Origin: Gammaproteobacteria bacterium
GTDB taxonomy: Bacteria > Pseudomonadota > Gammaproteobacteria > Enterobacterales > Kangiellaceae
DNA length: 64,000 nt
Assembly: GCA_013373375.1 (NCBI GenBank)
Contig: JABXHY010000044.1
Span: 17,830-81,829 of the forward strand
Direction: 5' to 3'
Shown here: piece after piece, positions 17,195 to 28,200 of the stretch
Numbering within the stretch: the first letter of the stretch is position 1
Layout of the letters: every line of letters starts with the position of its first letter
Notes under the pieces: generated by a model
What the model was told of the DNA's origin: nothing
Seen by the model: only the letters and a program-made list of their open reading frames with translations
Databases searched by the model: none
Program-made: the position numbers and the translations under genes

Positions 17195-18796
17195 TTATAA
17201 AGAGCAAGAAGGTGCAGACAAATCATCTCCAGCACATCCGTATACTTTACTTTTAAATGTGACACGAGCGATGGGCAATCGAGTTTGAGTGCAAACCGCT
17301 AATACTGTATTGCCTTGCAAGACATCGGACGCTAAATCAGGTGTTGTCGGGTCAAAAGTGTAAACTTGTCCGATATTAACATCTGGAAAATCAATAGAAT
17401 CCGCTGCACTATTTTGATTAAAGTTATTACTGGCGCAGATCTGTTCACTGGCACTATAACCATCGTAACTGAGGTCGATACTCGCTGCAGCGGCACGTTC
17501 AGAAGCAGCGGATGTAACAGGCACTAAACCAAAACCAGCAATTGCTCCGACATCATCCAAAACTTGACCAATCCCGCCATAAAGTACCGCTGGCATAGTT
17601 TCACCTTTCATCAAAGTGTAACCTGCAACGATATCGCTAATAAGAACGCCTCGAGGATTGCCTCCAGAACGCTGAACAGTATTGTTGTGCAAGTAGACAT
17701 TTTTAACTAATGGCGACCACCCGTTTGCCATAGTCGCTTCATAATTTCCGGAGCCGTCTCCGACAACGTAAGATGCAACATCGTCATCACTTAAAAAGTA
17801 ACTCGCAATTTCGACAGAAGACGTTTCGTTATCTTTAAATTCATTGTGAAAGATTTCCACATTGCTGGTAGCAAAAACTAACAAACCTGTGCCTGGAGGA
17901 ACAATTGAAACGGCTCCGCCGCCGGCAAAGTTTTCTGCGTTGTTGGCGTAAATTTGGTTATCAAATATTCGGACGTTACCACCAAATGCTTGAGTAAGTC
18001 CGGGAAGATCAAAGGTAAGAATTCCGCCAGTATTTCCAATGGCAAGATTATCGTATACATCGGCATTAAATGAATTTTCGATTTCAATTCCGGCGACATT
18101 TTCTTTTGCGACATTACGACGTACGACTATGTTACTTGATTGACCGACGTAAATACCGGCATCGGCTGAGCCTCTTGCAAAACTATTTTCTATCAAAACA
18201 TTGGTACTGTTAAGCGGATACAATCCATAAGCACCATTGCTATTATTGAGCTCACCCTCCCAAACAGTCGCACTGTAAGTAATGTGTACCCCGTTCGCAC
18301 CAACAACTTTTATGCCATTTTTCTTGGCTTCGTAAACACCAAAATCACGAATGGTAATGTCGATACCACCTTCAAACCGAATCGCATCATCGGAAGAAGT
18401 TGCAGATGTAAAATCCAGTTTGGTTTCATTGATGCCATATCCTGTTAGTGTTAGGCCATTGCCATTGGTAATGGTGATAGTATCGTCAACGACAAACGAG
18501 CCCTTTGGCAAAACAAAAGTTCCACCAGAATTACCCGCGGTAAAGGCATCAAAAATCGCCAGGTTGATTGCATCGGTAATATTGTCACCATCATTAGCAT
18601 TAGGCGCGATAAATATTGCATCGCTCGGCAATGCAAACCCGGAAGTCGTTAAAATAGCGTCCCCGATATTGCCATCCTGTCCTGGGGCACCATCAGCTCC
18701 AGGAGCTCCATCTTCTCCGTCTTCGACTTTGCAGCTGACGATCAATGTAAGAGCCGTAACGAAAATAATTAACGAAGCGTGCATTATTTTTTTCAT
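17195..18796 (-). CDS. Parallel beta-helix lipoprotein (TIGR03805-like)
   Basis: A 533-residue exported protein, partner of the diheme cytochrome encoded just downstream. The start is the ATG at 18796 with GGGAAC ahead; the signal peptide ends in a lipobox-like LIVSC. A short collagen-like G-x-y run (GEDGAPGADGAPGQDG, residues about 25-40) links it to a right-handed beta-helix. The helix shows the pectin-lyase-like pattern of repeated short strands with asparagine ladders (NVLIENSFARG, NIVVRRNVAKEN, NADVYDNLAIGN). Two-gene conservation with the cytochrome suggests a joint envelope function. The collagen-like linker before the beta-helix is an unusual touch. Confidence 0.85.
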   Translation of the reverse strand: MKKIMHASLIIFVTALTLIVSCKVEDGEDGAPGADGAPGQDGNIGDAILTTSGFALPSDAIFIAPNANDGDNITDAINLAIFDAFTAGNSGGTFVLPKGSFVVDDTITITNGNGLTLTGYGINETKLDFTSATSSDDAIRFEGGIDITIRDFGVYEAKKNGIKVVGANGVHITYSATVWEGELNNSNGAYGLYPLNSTNVLIENSFARGSADAGIYVGQSSNIVVRRNVAKENVAGIEIENSFNADVYDNLAIGNTGGILTFDLPGLTQAFGGNVRIFDNQIYANNAENFAGGGAVSIVPPGTGLLVFATSNVEIFHNEFKDNETSSVEIASYFLSDDDVASYVVGDGSGNYEATMANGWSPLVKNVYLHNNTVQRSGGNPRGVLISDIVAGYTLMKGETMPAVLYGGIGQVLDDVGAIAGFGLVPVTSAASERAAAASIDLSYDGYSASEQICASNNFNQNSAADSIDFPDVNIGQVYTFDPTTPDLASDVLQGNTVLAVCTQTRLPIARVTFKSKVYGCAGDDLSAPSCSL

Positions 18797-19095
18797 GGTC
18801 GTTCCCAAATTTTGTTTTTGTATTTTGTGGAAAGTCCATTAGGGGGAAGCTCGAGTTCCTTTCGATTCGACAAAGTAACCAAGTGTAATTCGATTCGCGA
18901 TACAAACTGCTGTGCAATAGTTAAAAACCACTGTGCAATTATTTACCATCTGTTGTAGAAAGCGGCGTCCAGGTACATTGATAAAGGAGATGTTTCGATT
19001 ATGCGAAAGTTAAAATTAAATTAATTGCATAATATATGAGATTTATTTTGGCTAAATTCTAGTCAACACACCAAGACTTTCGAGGAGGCTTTAAA

Positions 19096-20145
19096 TTATT
19101 GATTGCCGGTTGCCTTGTTATCCGAGATTTTGATTCTATATTCGGTTGGACTAACACCTTGGATTTCTTTGAAAGCACGGTTAAAGGAACTTAGTGTTCG
19201 ATAGCCAACATCGAGCGCAATATTCAAAACGGGTGTATCTGGTTCATCAATTAACCGTTGCGAAGCTTCGGCAATTCGTAGCTGGTTGATGTAGTCGTTG
19301 AAGTTTCGGTAGCCTAGAGTTCGGTTAATAAGCGTTCTTGTTTTGTATTCCGGTAATTCAATTTCCTGAGCGAGCTTTCTAAGTGTTAATTTTTCAGTTC
19401 GGAAAAAGCCTTTCTCCATTACTTCCTTCAGTCGATGTTGGTTTTTATCATATGCTCCATTTTTGCTCTGAGGACTCAATGCGCCATCCACGTCAGGCTG
19501 CTCTGATACCTTGTTAGAAAACTCAGATACACTTGTCACGCCTAAAAGAACTCCTGTTCTTCCCTTCAAAAGCAACGCCGCCACAATTAAGGTCGCAATA
19601 CTCACTAACGTTGGCAGCCAGTGTCTAGCGCCGTAACCGAAATTAAGAGTGCCGCTGGCCCATAATAATGAAAACCCAACAACCCCCAAGAAAGCTCCCC
19701 TTAGTTTTCGTCTGGAGGTAACAAGATCATCCTGCCAGTTTGCAATCACGACCCAGATGCCATGTCCCATAACCACATACTCGATGTACACGGGAAATTG
19801 CTTGCTCCACAAATAAACAAGCCCGCCGATTTCACTTGCCCCTATCAGCCGACCTATAATTGGCGCCGCAAAGGTGTAAAGCGCTAGTAAACCCCAAATG
19901 GATTTGACCTCCGGTCGACGAGCAAACGCAAACTGGCACAATAACCAAAACAGAGCCGGCAACGCTGCCGTCAAACTCGCCGTTAACCATCGCCATTCAG
20001 TCACGACTATGCCATTAACCAAAAAGGCCGCCGTTGCGACAAGCAACGCCAAAAATACTCTAGCCACCGTTATTTGATGGAAGTCTCGAGCAATAACGAC
20101 AAACAAGATGGCCAATAGGCCTAAACTAAAACCGATGAGTAGCAT
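19096..20145 (-). CDS. Membrane-bound AraC-family regulator
   Basis: A 349-residue protein. Residues 1-215 hold six to seven hydrophobic helices; residues about 240-340 are an AraC-type double helix-turn-helix (LRKLAQEIELPEYKTRTLIN, then LNIALDVGYRTLSSFNRAFKE and GVSPTEYR). Membrane-anchored AraC proteins of this shape sense an envelope or membrane signal directly. It lies upstream of the beta-helix/diheme pair on the same strand, with a 299-nt gap that presumably holds their promoter, so it is the likely regulator of that pair. The ligand is unknown. Confidence 0.88.
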   Translation of the reverse strand: MLLIGFSLGLLAILFVVIARDFHQITVARVFLALLVATAAFLVNGIVVTEWRWLTASLTAALPALFWLLCQFAFARRPEVKSIWGLLALYTFAAPIIGRLIGASEIGGLVYLWSKQFPVYIEYVVMGHGIWVVIANWQDDLVTSRRKLRGAFLGVVGFSLLWASGTLNFGYGARHWLPTLVSIATLIVAALLLKGRTGVLLGVTSVSEFSNKVSEQPDVDGALSPQSKNGAYDKNQHRLKEVMEKGFFRTEKLTLRKLAQEIELPEYKTRTLINRTLGYRNFNDYINQLRIAEASQRLIDEPDTPVLNIALDVGYRTLSSFNRAFKEIQGVSPTEYRIKISDNKATGNQ

Positions 20146-20258
20146 AGTGCTTTAAAACCCAATGATGATGATCAATGTTGGATAGTGGCAACCCATATAC
20201 TGAATCCGACACGTTAAATAATAACCACCACGAACTCTCTAGTCGAACGTAAATATTA

Positions 20259-20720
20259 ATGCGTCAGTTTTTACTCAGATATTCTAGAAACATGAAAATC
20301 TTGTTCAATCTCTCTAAGTCCGTCTTTAAATTCATTATCGTTTTATTTGCCTTGATTGGACTGGTTTTCATTTGGCTAAATTTTACCAGCGATATGCACG
20401 ATAAAAATTACACGAGCCATAAAATTGCCGCCAATCTATATACATTGGAAAGTGCCTTAAACCGATTTAAAAGTGATGTTGGACGAATGCCAACTCAAAA
20501 AGAAGGCTTAAACATCCTAGTCTATGACAATCTGAATACTGATTACCCTGATAGTTACTCTGCTGGTGGATATTTAAGTGTGCTTCCAAAAGATCCTTGG
20601 GGATACCCTTATATTTACCTCCAATCTGCAACGGCCCCATTTCAATACTTGATTTGCACCAGTAGACCTAAAAAATCGTTCGGTTTAAATAGTTGCAAAA
20701 TATTATTGAATACCAATTAA
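20259..20720 (+). CDS. Orphan GspG-like protein
   Basis: A 153-residue protein with one membrane helix (about residues 24-42) and a periplasmic domain resembling the C-terminal part of the type II secretion major pseudopilin GspG: LESALNRFKSDVGRMPTQKEGL followed by LPKDPWGYPYIYL. It lacks the prepilin peptidase site (glycyl-phenylalanine and glutamate at position 5), so it is anchored rather than assembled like a pseudopilin. No other secretion genes lie nearby. It is either a degenerate copy or a fold re-used for another purpose. A second ATG at residue 12 is an alternative start. Confidence 0.7.
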   Translation: MRQFLLRYSRNMKILFNLSKSVFKFIIVLFALIGLVFIWLNFTSDMHDKNYTSHKIAANLYTLESALNRFKSDVGRMPTQKEGLNILVYDNLNTDYPDSYSAGGYLSVLPKDPWGYPYIYLQSATAPFQYLICTSRPKKSFGLNSCKILLNTN

Positions 20721-21127
20721 AGCATTAAACCAAAAATCGGATCGGATAAGCCATTCCTTTTGAACTAAGTAGAATTGTTATCCCCGTTTATTTCTCTACA
20801 CTAACTGATCAAAAAGATTTTCTGTTATATGACATTTGCCGTGATATCACATTTGCCGTTATATCACAGTAACTACCGACTTTCCGGTTCCAATAATCAA
20901 GTATTGCAGAGTACTATAACCTCTAAAACCAGGACAGGTATTTTCCAACTTAAGAAATGTCTTTATTTTTTTCGAGTTGCACTGCCAATAGAATGGCAAT
21001 ATTTACAATCAAGGTTTACTTTATCTGCTCAGTTAGTACCGACTAATAAATATAGTTTAAACAGCTCTAAAACACCTTCAATTAGCTCATAGATTCTAAT
21101 GGGAAAATGAACTTTATGATTCGCTTA
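20721..21127. other. Intergenic region with short tandem repeat
   Basis: This 407-nt gap lies between the GspG-like gene and the convergent end of the hybrid regulator gene. Apart from the 17-nt tandem repeat at 20827-20868 I see nothing in it. An open frame at 20829-21092 lacks a ribosome site and any protein-like pattern. Confidence 0.5.
20827..20868. repeat. 17-nt tandem repeat, about 2.5 copies
   Basis: ATATGACATTTGCCGTG (20827-20843), ATATCACATTTGCCGTT (20844-20860) and a partial ATATCACA (20861-20868) follow head to tail. GTGATATCAC at 20841-20850 is a perfect palindrome at the repeat junction. It may be a protein-binding array or a slippage product. Confidence 0.6.
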
Positions 21128-24100
21128 TTAATTATCAATCGAAATATTACTGTTAACAAACTCTTTAGGAGTCACCTTAAACTCTTCTTTAAAACATCTT
21201 GTAAAATAAGCAACGCTACTAAAACCGAGATCAAAAGAAACAGTTTTTATTGAATGCCCTTGTTTTAAAAGTACCATTGCCTTACTTAATTTATACCGGC
21301 GTACATACTCTAATGGAGTGAAGCCTGTAATGGTTTTTATTTTTCGCTGTAATTGCCTTGTACTCATATTGAAAGCATTAGCGATAGAATCGGTTGATAG
21401 GCTTGCTGAATCAACATTAATCTCAATCAAATCATCAAGTTTACTAGTAAATTCTTTATCCTCATCATTTTGAATAGTCGCAATATCTTCTGCAATATCA
21501 AAGTTTTTGCTTAACTGTATTTCAAGTTTTTTAGCACTATCACTTCTATGCGATAATGTATTCTGGCAAATTAGGACTAACTCATCTCGCGAGAAAGGTT
21601 TTGTTAAAAAATAATTAGCTTTTAATTGTAGGCTTTTCAGCTTCCTCGACTCCGAGCCATCGGCAGTAAGCATCATTATAGGAATATGAGAAGTTACTTG
21701 ATTACCTTTTATCATTTTACAGAACTCAAATCCGTCGACCGGTAACATATTGATATCCGATATAATAAAATCAGGAACATGTGCAAGGGCAATTTCATAC
21801 GCACTTATTGCATCAGCAGCCAACAAACATTCATAACGTTCACTTAATATCGAGTTAATGTAATCGCGCATGTCAGCATTATCATCCACTATCAGCATTA
21901 CCTTTTTCTCGATAATTTTTGTCGACTGAGCCTGTTCATCAGAGGATTGATAATTATCATCAATATTTATAACTTTTTGCTCATTATCGAAGCTAACCGA
22001 TTCAGCCAATGGACACTTAAATATAAAAGTTGATCCAATATCAATATTGTTCTTAGCCTCAACACCTCCCTGATATTTTTGTGCAATATCATCCACAATT
22101 GATAACCCGAGACCAGTACCTGATTGATCAAAAACTTTTGGGTTATTAACACGATAATATCGTTTAAATATCGATTCAAGATTGCTATCAGAGATACCTA
22201 TTCCTTGATCACAAACATCAATAATAAAATTGTCTTCAGATACGTAGCATTTAATATTGACTACAGTTCCTTTTGGAGAGTATTTTATAGCATTTGATAT
22301 AAGATTTGACTCAACGACTTCAAGATCTTCCGGTGACAATGGACAGGCTGAAAGTTCACCATCAAAGACTAAGGAAATATTTTTTTGATTCGCCAACAGT
22401 GCAAGTTCTTTACGATGGTTTTCAAAATTATAAGCTTCATCATTCATAAATGCCCAATTACCTTCGCTTACATTCGAAAGCGATGTAACTGAGAGCAATT
22501 GATTGACTAGCTTTAGTAACCTTTGAGAATTCCGTTTAATTATATTAAGTTCATCAGGAATCTGAGTACCTGGACTAGATTTTATCAGCGTATCAAGTGG
22601 CCCTAGTATTAGGGTAAGCGGTGTTTTTATTTCGTGAGAAACGTTTGCAAAAAAATCCTCTTTTTCATTCGAGACTTTTACCAATTGCTCAGTTTTAGTT
22701 TGGAGCTCGCATGTTCTATCTTTAACTAATGCTTCGAGTAACTGTGACCTATTTTGTAGCCTTTTCACTCTCAACCTATGAGTAAAATAAATCGACAAAG
22801 CTAACATCAAGCAGCATAAGAAGATAAAATACCAACGCATCCAAAATGGTTTTTCAATTTCAATTGTCAACTTTGTAACTTGATTGTCCCACTGCCCAAC
22901 TTGATTTGTACTTTTTAGCTCAACTACGTTTTCACCATATGGAAATTGAATAAATGATACCTCTCGATCTTTATTGAGAGATATCCAATCTGTAACACCT
23001 AAAATACGGTATGCGTACTTTATTTTTTCCGCAAAAGCGTAATTAAGCGATGTCAAAGTCAAAGATAAATCTCTCTGAGTTGACTTTAGAAAAATTAAAT
23101 TATTGGATATCTCAAGTCTTTTTTCGCCTTCCATTGTTAGAAGCTTGCTATCTGAAACGACTATGTCGGATGAACTTGGAGTTAATACAAAATCATCTGG
23201 GCTCCAAATAGATATACCATTAACTCCACCCATGGCGATCCTACCATCCGGCAAACCTAATGATGTATGACTATTAAACTCCAAACCTTGAATACCATCG
23301 ATTAGGCTATACTCTTTCACTATACCATCATCAAAATTAATCAACCCTCTTTCAGTTCCAAGCCATAAATCTCCATTTTTACCTTCAAATCCTGAATATA
23401 TGGTATAGTCATCAATGAATAATGGATCTTCTAAATTTTCAAATGTTTGTTTTGCGAAATCAAATATATAAATAGCGGTCCTTGATATCAGGTATATTTT
23501 ATTATTTTTTGTCAAGAAATGTTCATACGCAGCAAGAGGCCGGTTTTGATTAGGAACCAAATAGTGTTCAAATGTCTGAGAGTTGTAATTAAACTTACTC
23601 AAACCTGACTCATGTATAGCCCATAGATTTTCATCATGGTCTAGAAATGTGTTTGTATACCTGTAGCTTTTATCAAAAAACTCACTATCAAAATGATCCA
23701 CGGAATTGTCATTAACTCTATATAGACCTCCTTGCCACTTAGACAGCCAAGCATGTCCATTCTTATCAAATGTTAGTCCAAAAAAAGCAGAGTTTTTCAG
23801 AAAAGACATGTTGACTAAATTCGATGTTAAATAACTGAACTCTTGAGTATTTAAATCATAAATGGTTATACCTTCGAAGCTAGCAAGCCAAATTTTCTGA
23901 TCATGGGATTGTTTTATTTCTGTGATATCATTACTTAACAGTCCGTTAGCTATATTGAAATGCTCAACAAGTTGCTCATTTTCAAACACCATGACACCTT
24001 CATTAGAAACTGATGTCCAAATTCGACCTTTGCCATCTATCTCAGTAGCCACTACATTATTGCTTTTCACTGAATTATTCGAAAGAGTTTGAGGGTGTAA

Positions 24101-25147
24101 GTGCTTAAACCTATTTAGGCTGGGGCTATACAATCGAAGACCTTCGCGATAAGTTCCAATCCAAACGTCTCCATTATCAGAAGACATTAAACTTAGTATT
24201 GACTGCTCCGCTATTTTTACTAACTCTCTCCTTTCTTTATTAACTTTGAATAATCCCTGATCATATGAACCAACCCATAAATTAAGGTTTGAGTCTTGAA
24301 TAATTCTAGAAGTTTCAAGTCGATTATGCTCAGAGAGATTCAAATCAAACTTGCTTATTTTATTGGTGATTGGATTATATTTGTAAATACCATGATGACG
24401 TATTCCAATCCAAACTATGCCGTCGTTATCTTTTAGCATTGTTGTGGGATAGTAATGATTTGATTCACTAAAGATAGCTTCTGAAGATAGTAGGTTTTCG
24501 ATTGTCCTAGACTTGGGGCAATAGCGATAAAGTCGATGATCAGAACCAACCAACAAACACGAATCATCTAACCAAATGAAAGAGGACAAGTACTCTTGAT
24601 CTTCAAGCCCTGCGTCGTCGTAAATCCACCCAGATAAACTATTTACAAAGAAACCCGTTGAGTGACCTATCCATAGTTGCTTGTTGTGCGACTCTTCTAT
24701 CCCGATAACCGATGAGGGCTGAAATGGAATAAGTTCTTTTTCATTACTTTGTTTTGCATCTCTTCTAGAGGGCTGAACTTTAAATATCTCTTGAGATCGA
24801 TCTAATTTCGCAATACCGACATGCAATCCTGCCCAGACGGTATTATTACCATCTAAATAAAGCGTATTAACACTACTAAAAGGTACGGATTCAAAATTTC
24901 TATCTTTTATAGGATAAGATTGAAACTCATATCCGTCGAATCTTGAAATTCCCAACTCGGTTCCTATCCATAAGAATCCATCGTTGTCAGTAACAAATGC
25001 GGTTCCAGAATTCTGCAATAATCCATCATTAGTCGTATAACTTTTCAAGTTGACTGCCTGAAGTGGCACAAATACAAAGCAGAGCCAAAGTAAACAGGTA
25101 ACTTTGTAAAGTTTATTAATTTTAGGGCATTTGTGAATATTACCCAT
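21128..25147 (-). CDS. Hybrid two-component system regulator (HTCS) with AraC output
   Basis: A 1339-residue protein that carries a whole two-component pathway. A signal peptide (to about residue 30) is followed by a periplasmic sensor of repeated propeller blades with motifs like DGFLWIGT, NTVWAGL and GDVWIGT, then a Y_Y_Y domain (about 665-755). One membrane helix lies near 760-785. In the cytoplasm come HisKA with H838 in VSHEIKTPL, an HATPase domain (N-box NLISNAIKYSP, G-box GTGLGLSIV), a receiver with D1131, and an AraC helix-turn-helix at the end. HTCS proteins are typical of Bacteroidota polysaccharide regulation. Here it is divergent from a collagenase gene, which it probably controls. 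Confidence 0.92.
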   Translation of the reverse strand: MGNIHKCPKINKLYKVTCLLWLCFVFVPLQAVNLKSYTTNDGLLQNSGTAFVTDNDGFLWIGTELGISRFDGYEFQSYPIKDRNFESVPFSSVNTLYLDGNNTVWAGLHVGIAKLDRSQEIFKVQPSRRDAKQSNEKELIPFQPSSVIGIEESHNKQLWIGHSTGFFVNSLSGWIYDDAGLEDQEYLSSFIWLDDSCLLVGSDHRLYRYCPKSRTIENLLSSEAIFSESNHYYPTTMLKDNDGIVWIGIRHHGIYKYNPITNKISKFDLNLSEHNRLETSRIIQDSNLNLWVGSYDQGLFKVNKERRELVKIAEQSILSLMSSDNGDVWIGTYREGLRLYSPSLNRFKHLHPQTLSNNSVKSNNVVATEIDGKGRIWTSVSNEGVMVFENEQLVEHFNIANGLLSNDITEIKQSHDQKIWLASFEGITIYDLNTQEFSYLTSNLVNMSFLKNSAFFGLTFDKNGHAWLSKWQGGLYRVNDNSVDHFDSEFFDKSYRYTNTFLDHDENLWAIHESGLSKFNYNSQTFEHYLVPNQNRPLAAYEHFLTKNNKIYLISRTAIYIFDFAKQTFENLEDPLFIDDYTIYSGFEGKNGDLWLGTERGLINFDDGIVKEYSLIDGIQGLEFNSHTSLGLPDGRIAMGGVNGISIWSPDDFVLTPSSSDIVVSDSKLLTMEGEKRLEISNNLIFLKSTQRDLSLTLTSLNYAFAEKIKYAYRILGVTDWISLNKDREVSFIQFPYGENVVELKSTNQVGQWDNQVTKLTIEIEKPFWMRWYFIFLCCLMLALSIYFTHRLRVKRLQNRSQLLEALVKDRTCELQTKTEQLVKVSNEKEDFFANVSHEIKTPLTLILGPLDTLIKSSPGTQIPDELNIIKRNSQRLLKLVNQLLSVTSLSNVSEGNWAFMNDEAYNFENHRKELALLANQKNISLVFDGELSACPLSPEDLEVVESNLISNAIKYSPKGTVVNIKCYVSEDNFIIDVCDQGIGISDSNLESIFKRYYRVNNPKVFDQSGTGLGLSIVDDIAQKYQGGVEAKNNIDIGSTFIFKCPLAESVSFDNEQKVINIDDNYQSSDEQAQSTKIIEKKVMLIVDDNADMRDYINSILSERYECLLAADAISAYEIALAHVPDFIISDINMLPVDGFEFCKMIKGNQVTSHIPIMMLTADGSESRKLKSLQLKANYFLTKPFSRDELVLICQNTLSHRSDSAKKLEIQLSKNFDIAEDIATIQNDEDKEFTSKLDDLIEINVDSASLSTDSIANAFNMSTRQLQRKIKTITGFTPLEYVRRYKLSKAMVLLKQGHSIKTVSFDLGFSSVAYFTRCFKEEFKVTPKEFVNSNISIDN

Positions 25148-25217
25148 AGTTTAAGCCTTCCATGTCGTTTATTTACTATCTGATGTCACTTTTGTATAAA
25201 GATTCTGAGATTTTTCA

Positions 25218-25236
25218 TTGATAAAATTCTTATCAA
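25218..25236. promoter_or_regulatory. Inverted repeat ahead of the collagenase gene
   Basis: TTGATAA, a five-base spacer and TTATCAA form a perfect 7-5-7 dyad, 28 bases before the collagenase ATG and inside the 117-nt divergent region shared with the HTCS gene. It is a candidate regulator-binding site or a 5' leader hairpin. Confidence 0.45.
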
Positions 25237-25264
25237 GTTAAATAAGAAACATTTGGAAAAAAAA

Positions 25265-28200
25265 ATGCTTAGAACAATTACACTACTTTTAGTTTTAATG
25301 ACGAGCTTAAACAGCTGGTCAACTATCTACCATGATGAACAAAACAAATTAACCATAGGCAAGTCACTAAACAGATTTACCAATGGTTTACAACCCTCTA
25401 AACCAGCAGGTTTAGCTCAAAATGCGGGAAAGGATATATTATCAGAGTCGCGTGAAACAGTGCCAAATTCACGAATTCATGCAAAAGCACCTATTAAAGC
25501 CTGCGACTTAAATGAAGCAGTCGCTATTCCAGATGTTGAGCTTGCAGATTACCTCATTGGTTTGGAGCAAACTTGTGTAAGCGAATTCTTTTATGGTGAT
25601 GCTGATTTATTGTCTGACTTTTATACCTCCGATCGCATCATCTTAATAGCTGAAGAGCTCGTTTCGCGAACTACGAACTACGCAATAGAACATGCTGATA
25701 TATTAGACAGACTGTTATCAATACTTAGAGCTGGCTACTATAATCGGTATTATGACTCAGAACTATACAGCTGGGACGAGTTCACTCCCGAAGTACGCGC
25801 GGCTACCCTGTCAGTGTTGAACAAATTTTACGAGTCAGATGTATTTTGGACTTTGAATGATGAATCTCACGCAAATGCAGTATTCGAGTGGTTTCTGTTA
25901 ATAGATGTATCAGAGTCACGCGTGGAGTTCATCCCAATGTTTAAGCAATTACTAACCCGCTTCAACGAGAGCTTCCTACAACAATATCGTTGGACCAATG
26001 TATACAATAGCTTCTTTTATACGATGCTAGAGCGCGGATTGCACCGAGAAAGATTTAGAGCTGCTATAGAAGATGATAATGAATTAATTGGCTTGCTTGA
26101 GGTGGCAGCTAACAGAAATTGGTTATCAACCGTAGAAGACGGCGATTATGAATATCTAATTTATAATACATTTTTCTATATTGGAAAAATGCATGGCTTC
26201 GACATTTTTATAAACCAAACTGAAAAACTAATTAATAAGCTACTCGAAGAAGAGCAACGATTTTCCTACCTTTGGATGTCGGTCGCTACTTCAATAAATG
26301 GATGGAGTGATTGTAATCAATTTTCAGCATATAACATTTGTAAAGAAGCAGTAAAGCCTGAGCTAGAGCAAAGATTATTCCCAAATACATTTAAGTTTGA
26401 TGATGGAAAAATGGTTGTTCGAACTGCACTTGAATTAAATAAAGTTGAGTCGCTTTATTATGCAGCGAAACAGGTACAAGCACAGTTCTTTCGATTAACG
26501 GAAAACGACCAACCTCTGCCAGACGATAAAAATGATACTTTAACAATGGTTATCTATGACTCACCCAATTCTTATGACTTGTATCAATATTTTTTGAATG
26601 GTATCGATACAGATAATGGTGGAATATATATTGAGCAAGATGGAACCTTTTATACCTATGACCGAACGGAACAAGACAGTATATATAGTCTAGAAGAGTT
26701 ATTTCGACATGAATATACTCATTATCTTCAAGCACGATTCTCTATTCATGGAGTTTTCGGTGAAACAGTATTTTACGAGAATAATCGCATTACCTGGCTA
26801 AACGAAGGATCCGCTGAATACCTTGCTCATTCAACGCAATACGATGGCGTTTTACAACGAAATATTATTGTTAGTCAGATTGCAAACGACTCAACAAGAC
26901 TTTCTATATCAGAAGTTGTTAATTCTGGCTACAGTGGCGGCTTTAAGTTCTACCGTTACGGGGCGCTGCTCGTTGATTTTTTAAATAAACATCATAATGA
27001 AAAAATCACAAGTATTTTCGATGCAATTCGAAATAATAATGTTGACTCTTTCGATGCACTTATTGATTCAATTGCAAATAGTTCGGAGTTAGAAGCTGAG
27101 TTTCAAGTGTTTATCGATGATGCAATAGCTAATCTGGAAAGTTTAAATAACCCTTCAACATTATACATTCCAGCTCGCTCATTAGAATTCGATTCACTTA
27201 CGACTGTGGAAGAGCTTTTAGTGAACCAAACCTCACTAACTGATGCTGCATGTACTGAATATGCATCAAGTTTAGAAAAACGAATTCGATGCACAGGGAA
27301 GTTAGAAACGGAATCTCCTAATGCTAAGGAATTGTTTAATCAAGAACTGGATGAAACTATTCAATATCTAGTGGAACAATCGAATGACTTCGATTGGTAC
27401 AATCTGGTTTGTTGGTTTGGCGATATTGCGCTTGTTAATGATGATTATTCAACGACTTATACATGCGAAACTTCAATTCGGCCCAATGGCACTGAAAGAG
27501 AAAACATCTTACCGTTAGTTTCTATTAATCATTTAGATTATATTTATGACGACTATGTTAATACCTTATCTGCGACAGTTATAGATTTTGACAGTAGCTC
27601 CTTGACCTTTGAGTGGAAACAATTGTCAGGTCCAACATTAGTTATTAGCAATCCGAACATACTCGAACCTAATGTTGTAGCATTGGAGTCATTGTTAGGC
27701 CACTCGAATGCAGAACTTGAACTCACAGTAAGTGATGGAGTCGGTTCAATTTCAGTCTCAAAGTCATTCAATGTGTACGGATACAATAGCGAGCCAGTTC
27801 TAAATGCTGGATCGGACCGTCAAGTTTATTATGGCGATACTATAGAACTTATAGCTGAAGCCTCTGACCCTGAAGACCAAGATTTGAGCTATCGTTGGGA
27901 ATACTATGGTGACATTGATTTAGATTTAGGCTCGAATTCGAGTGCTAGGCTATCATTCACTATTCCCGACGGAGAACAAGAAACAAGTTTAACTTTTGTA
28001 GTTTACGTTAGTGATGGTGAGCGAGAAGTTTCTGACAATGTACAGGTAACTGTTTCGAAGCCCACAGATCTAGAAGCCCCAGTTATTACATTAAAAGGGC
28101 AAGCGAGTATTACTATTACACTAGGGGACACTTTTGTAGATCCAGGAGCTACTGCAACAGATAACAATGATGGTGATTTATCTGAAAGTATTATAGTTAC

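Noticed and set aside
18640..18725. Collagen-like GxP run in the beta-helix protein as a phage tail or true collagen repeat
   Set aside because: Only about five triplets, located between a lipoprotein signal and a beta-helix; it is a linker.
19001..19024. Tiny open frame (MRKLKLN) with AAAGGAG ahead in the gap before the AraC gene
   Set aside because: Ribosome-site spacing is long, the peptide is seven residues, and nothing downstream on that strand could be controlled by it.
20829..21092. An 87-codon open frame on the plus strand in the gap after the GspG-like gene
   Set aside because: No ribosome binding site, no protein-like pattern, and its start lies inside the 17-nt tandem repeat.
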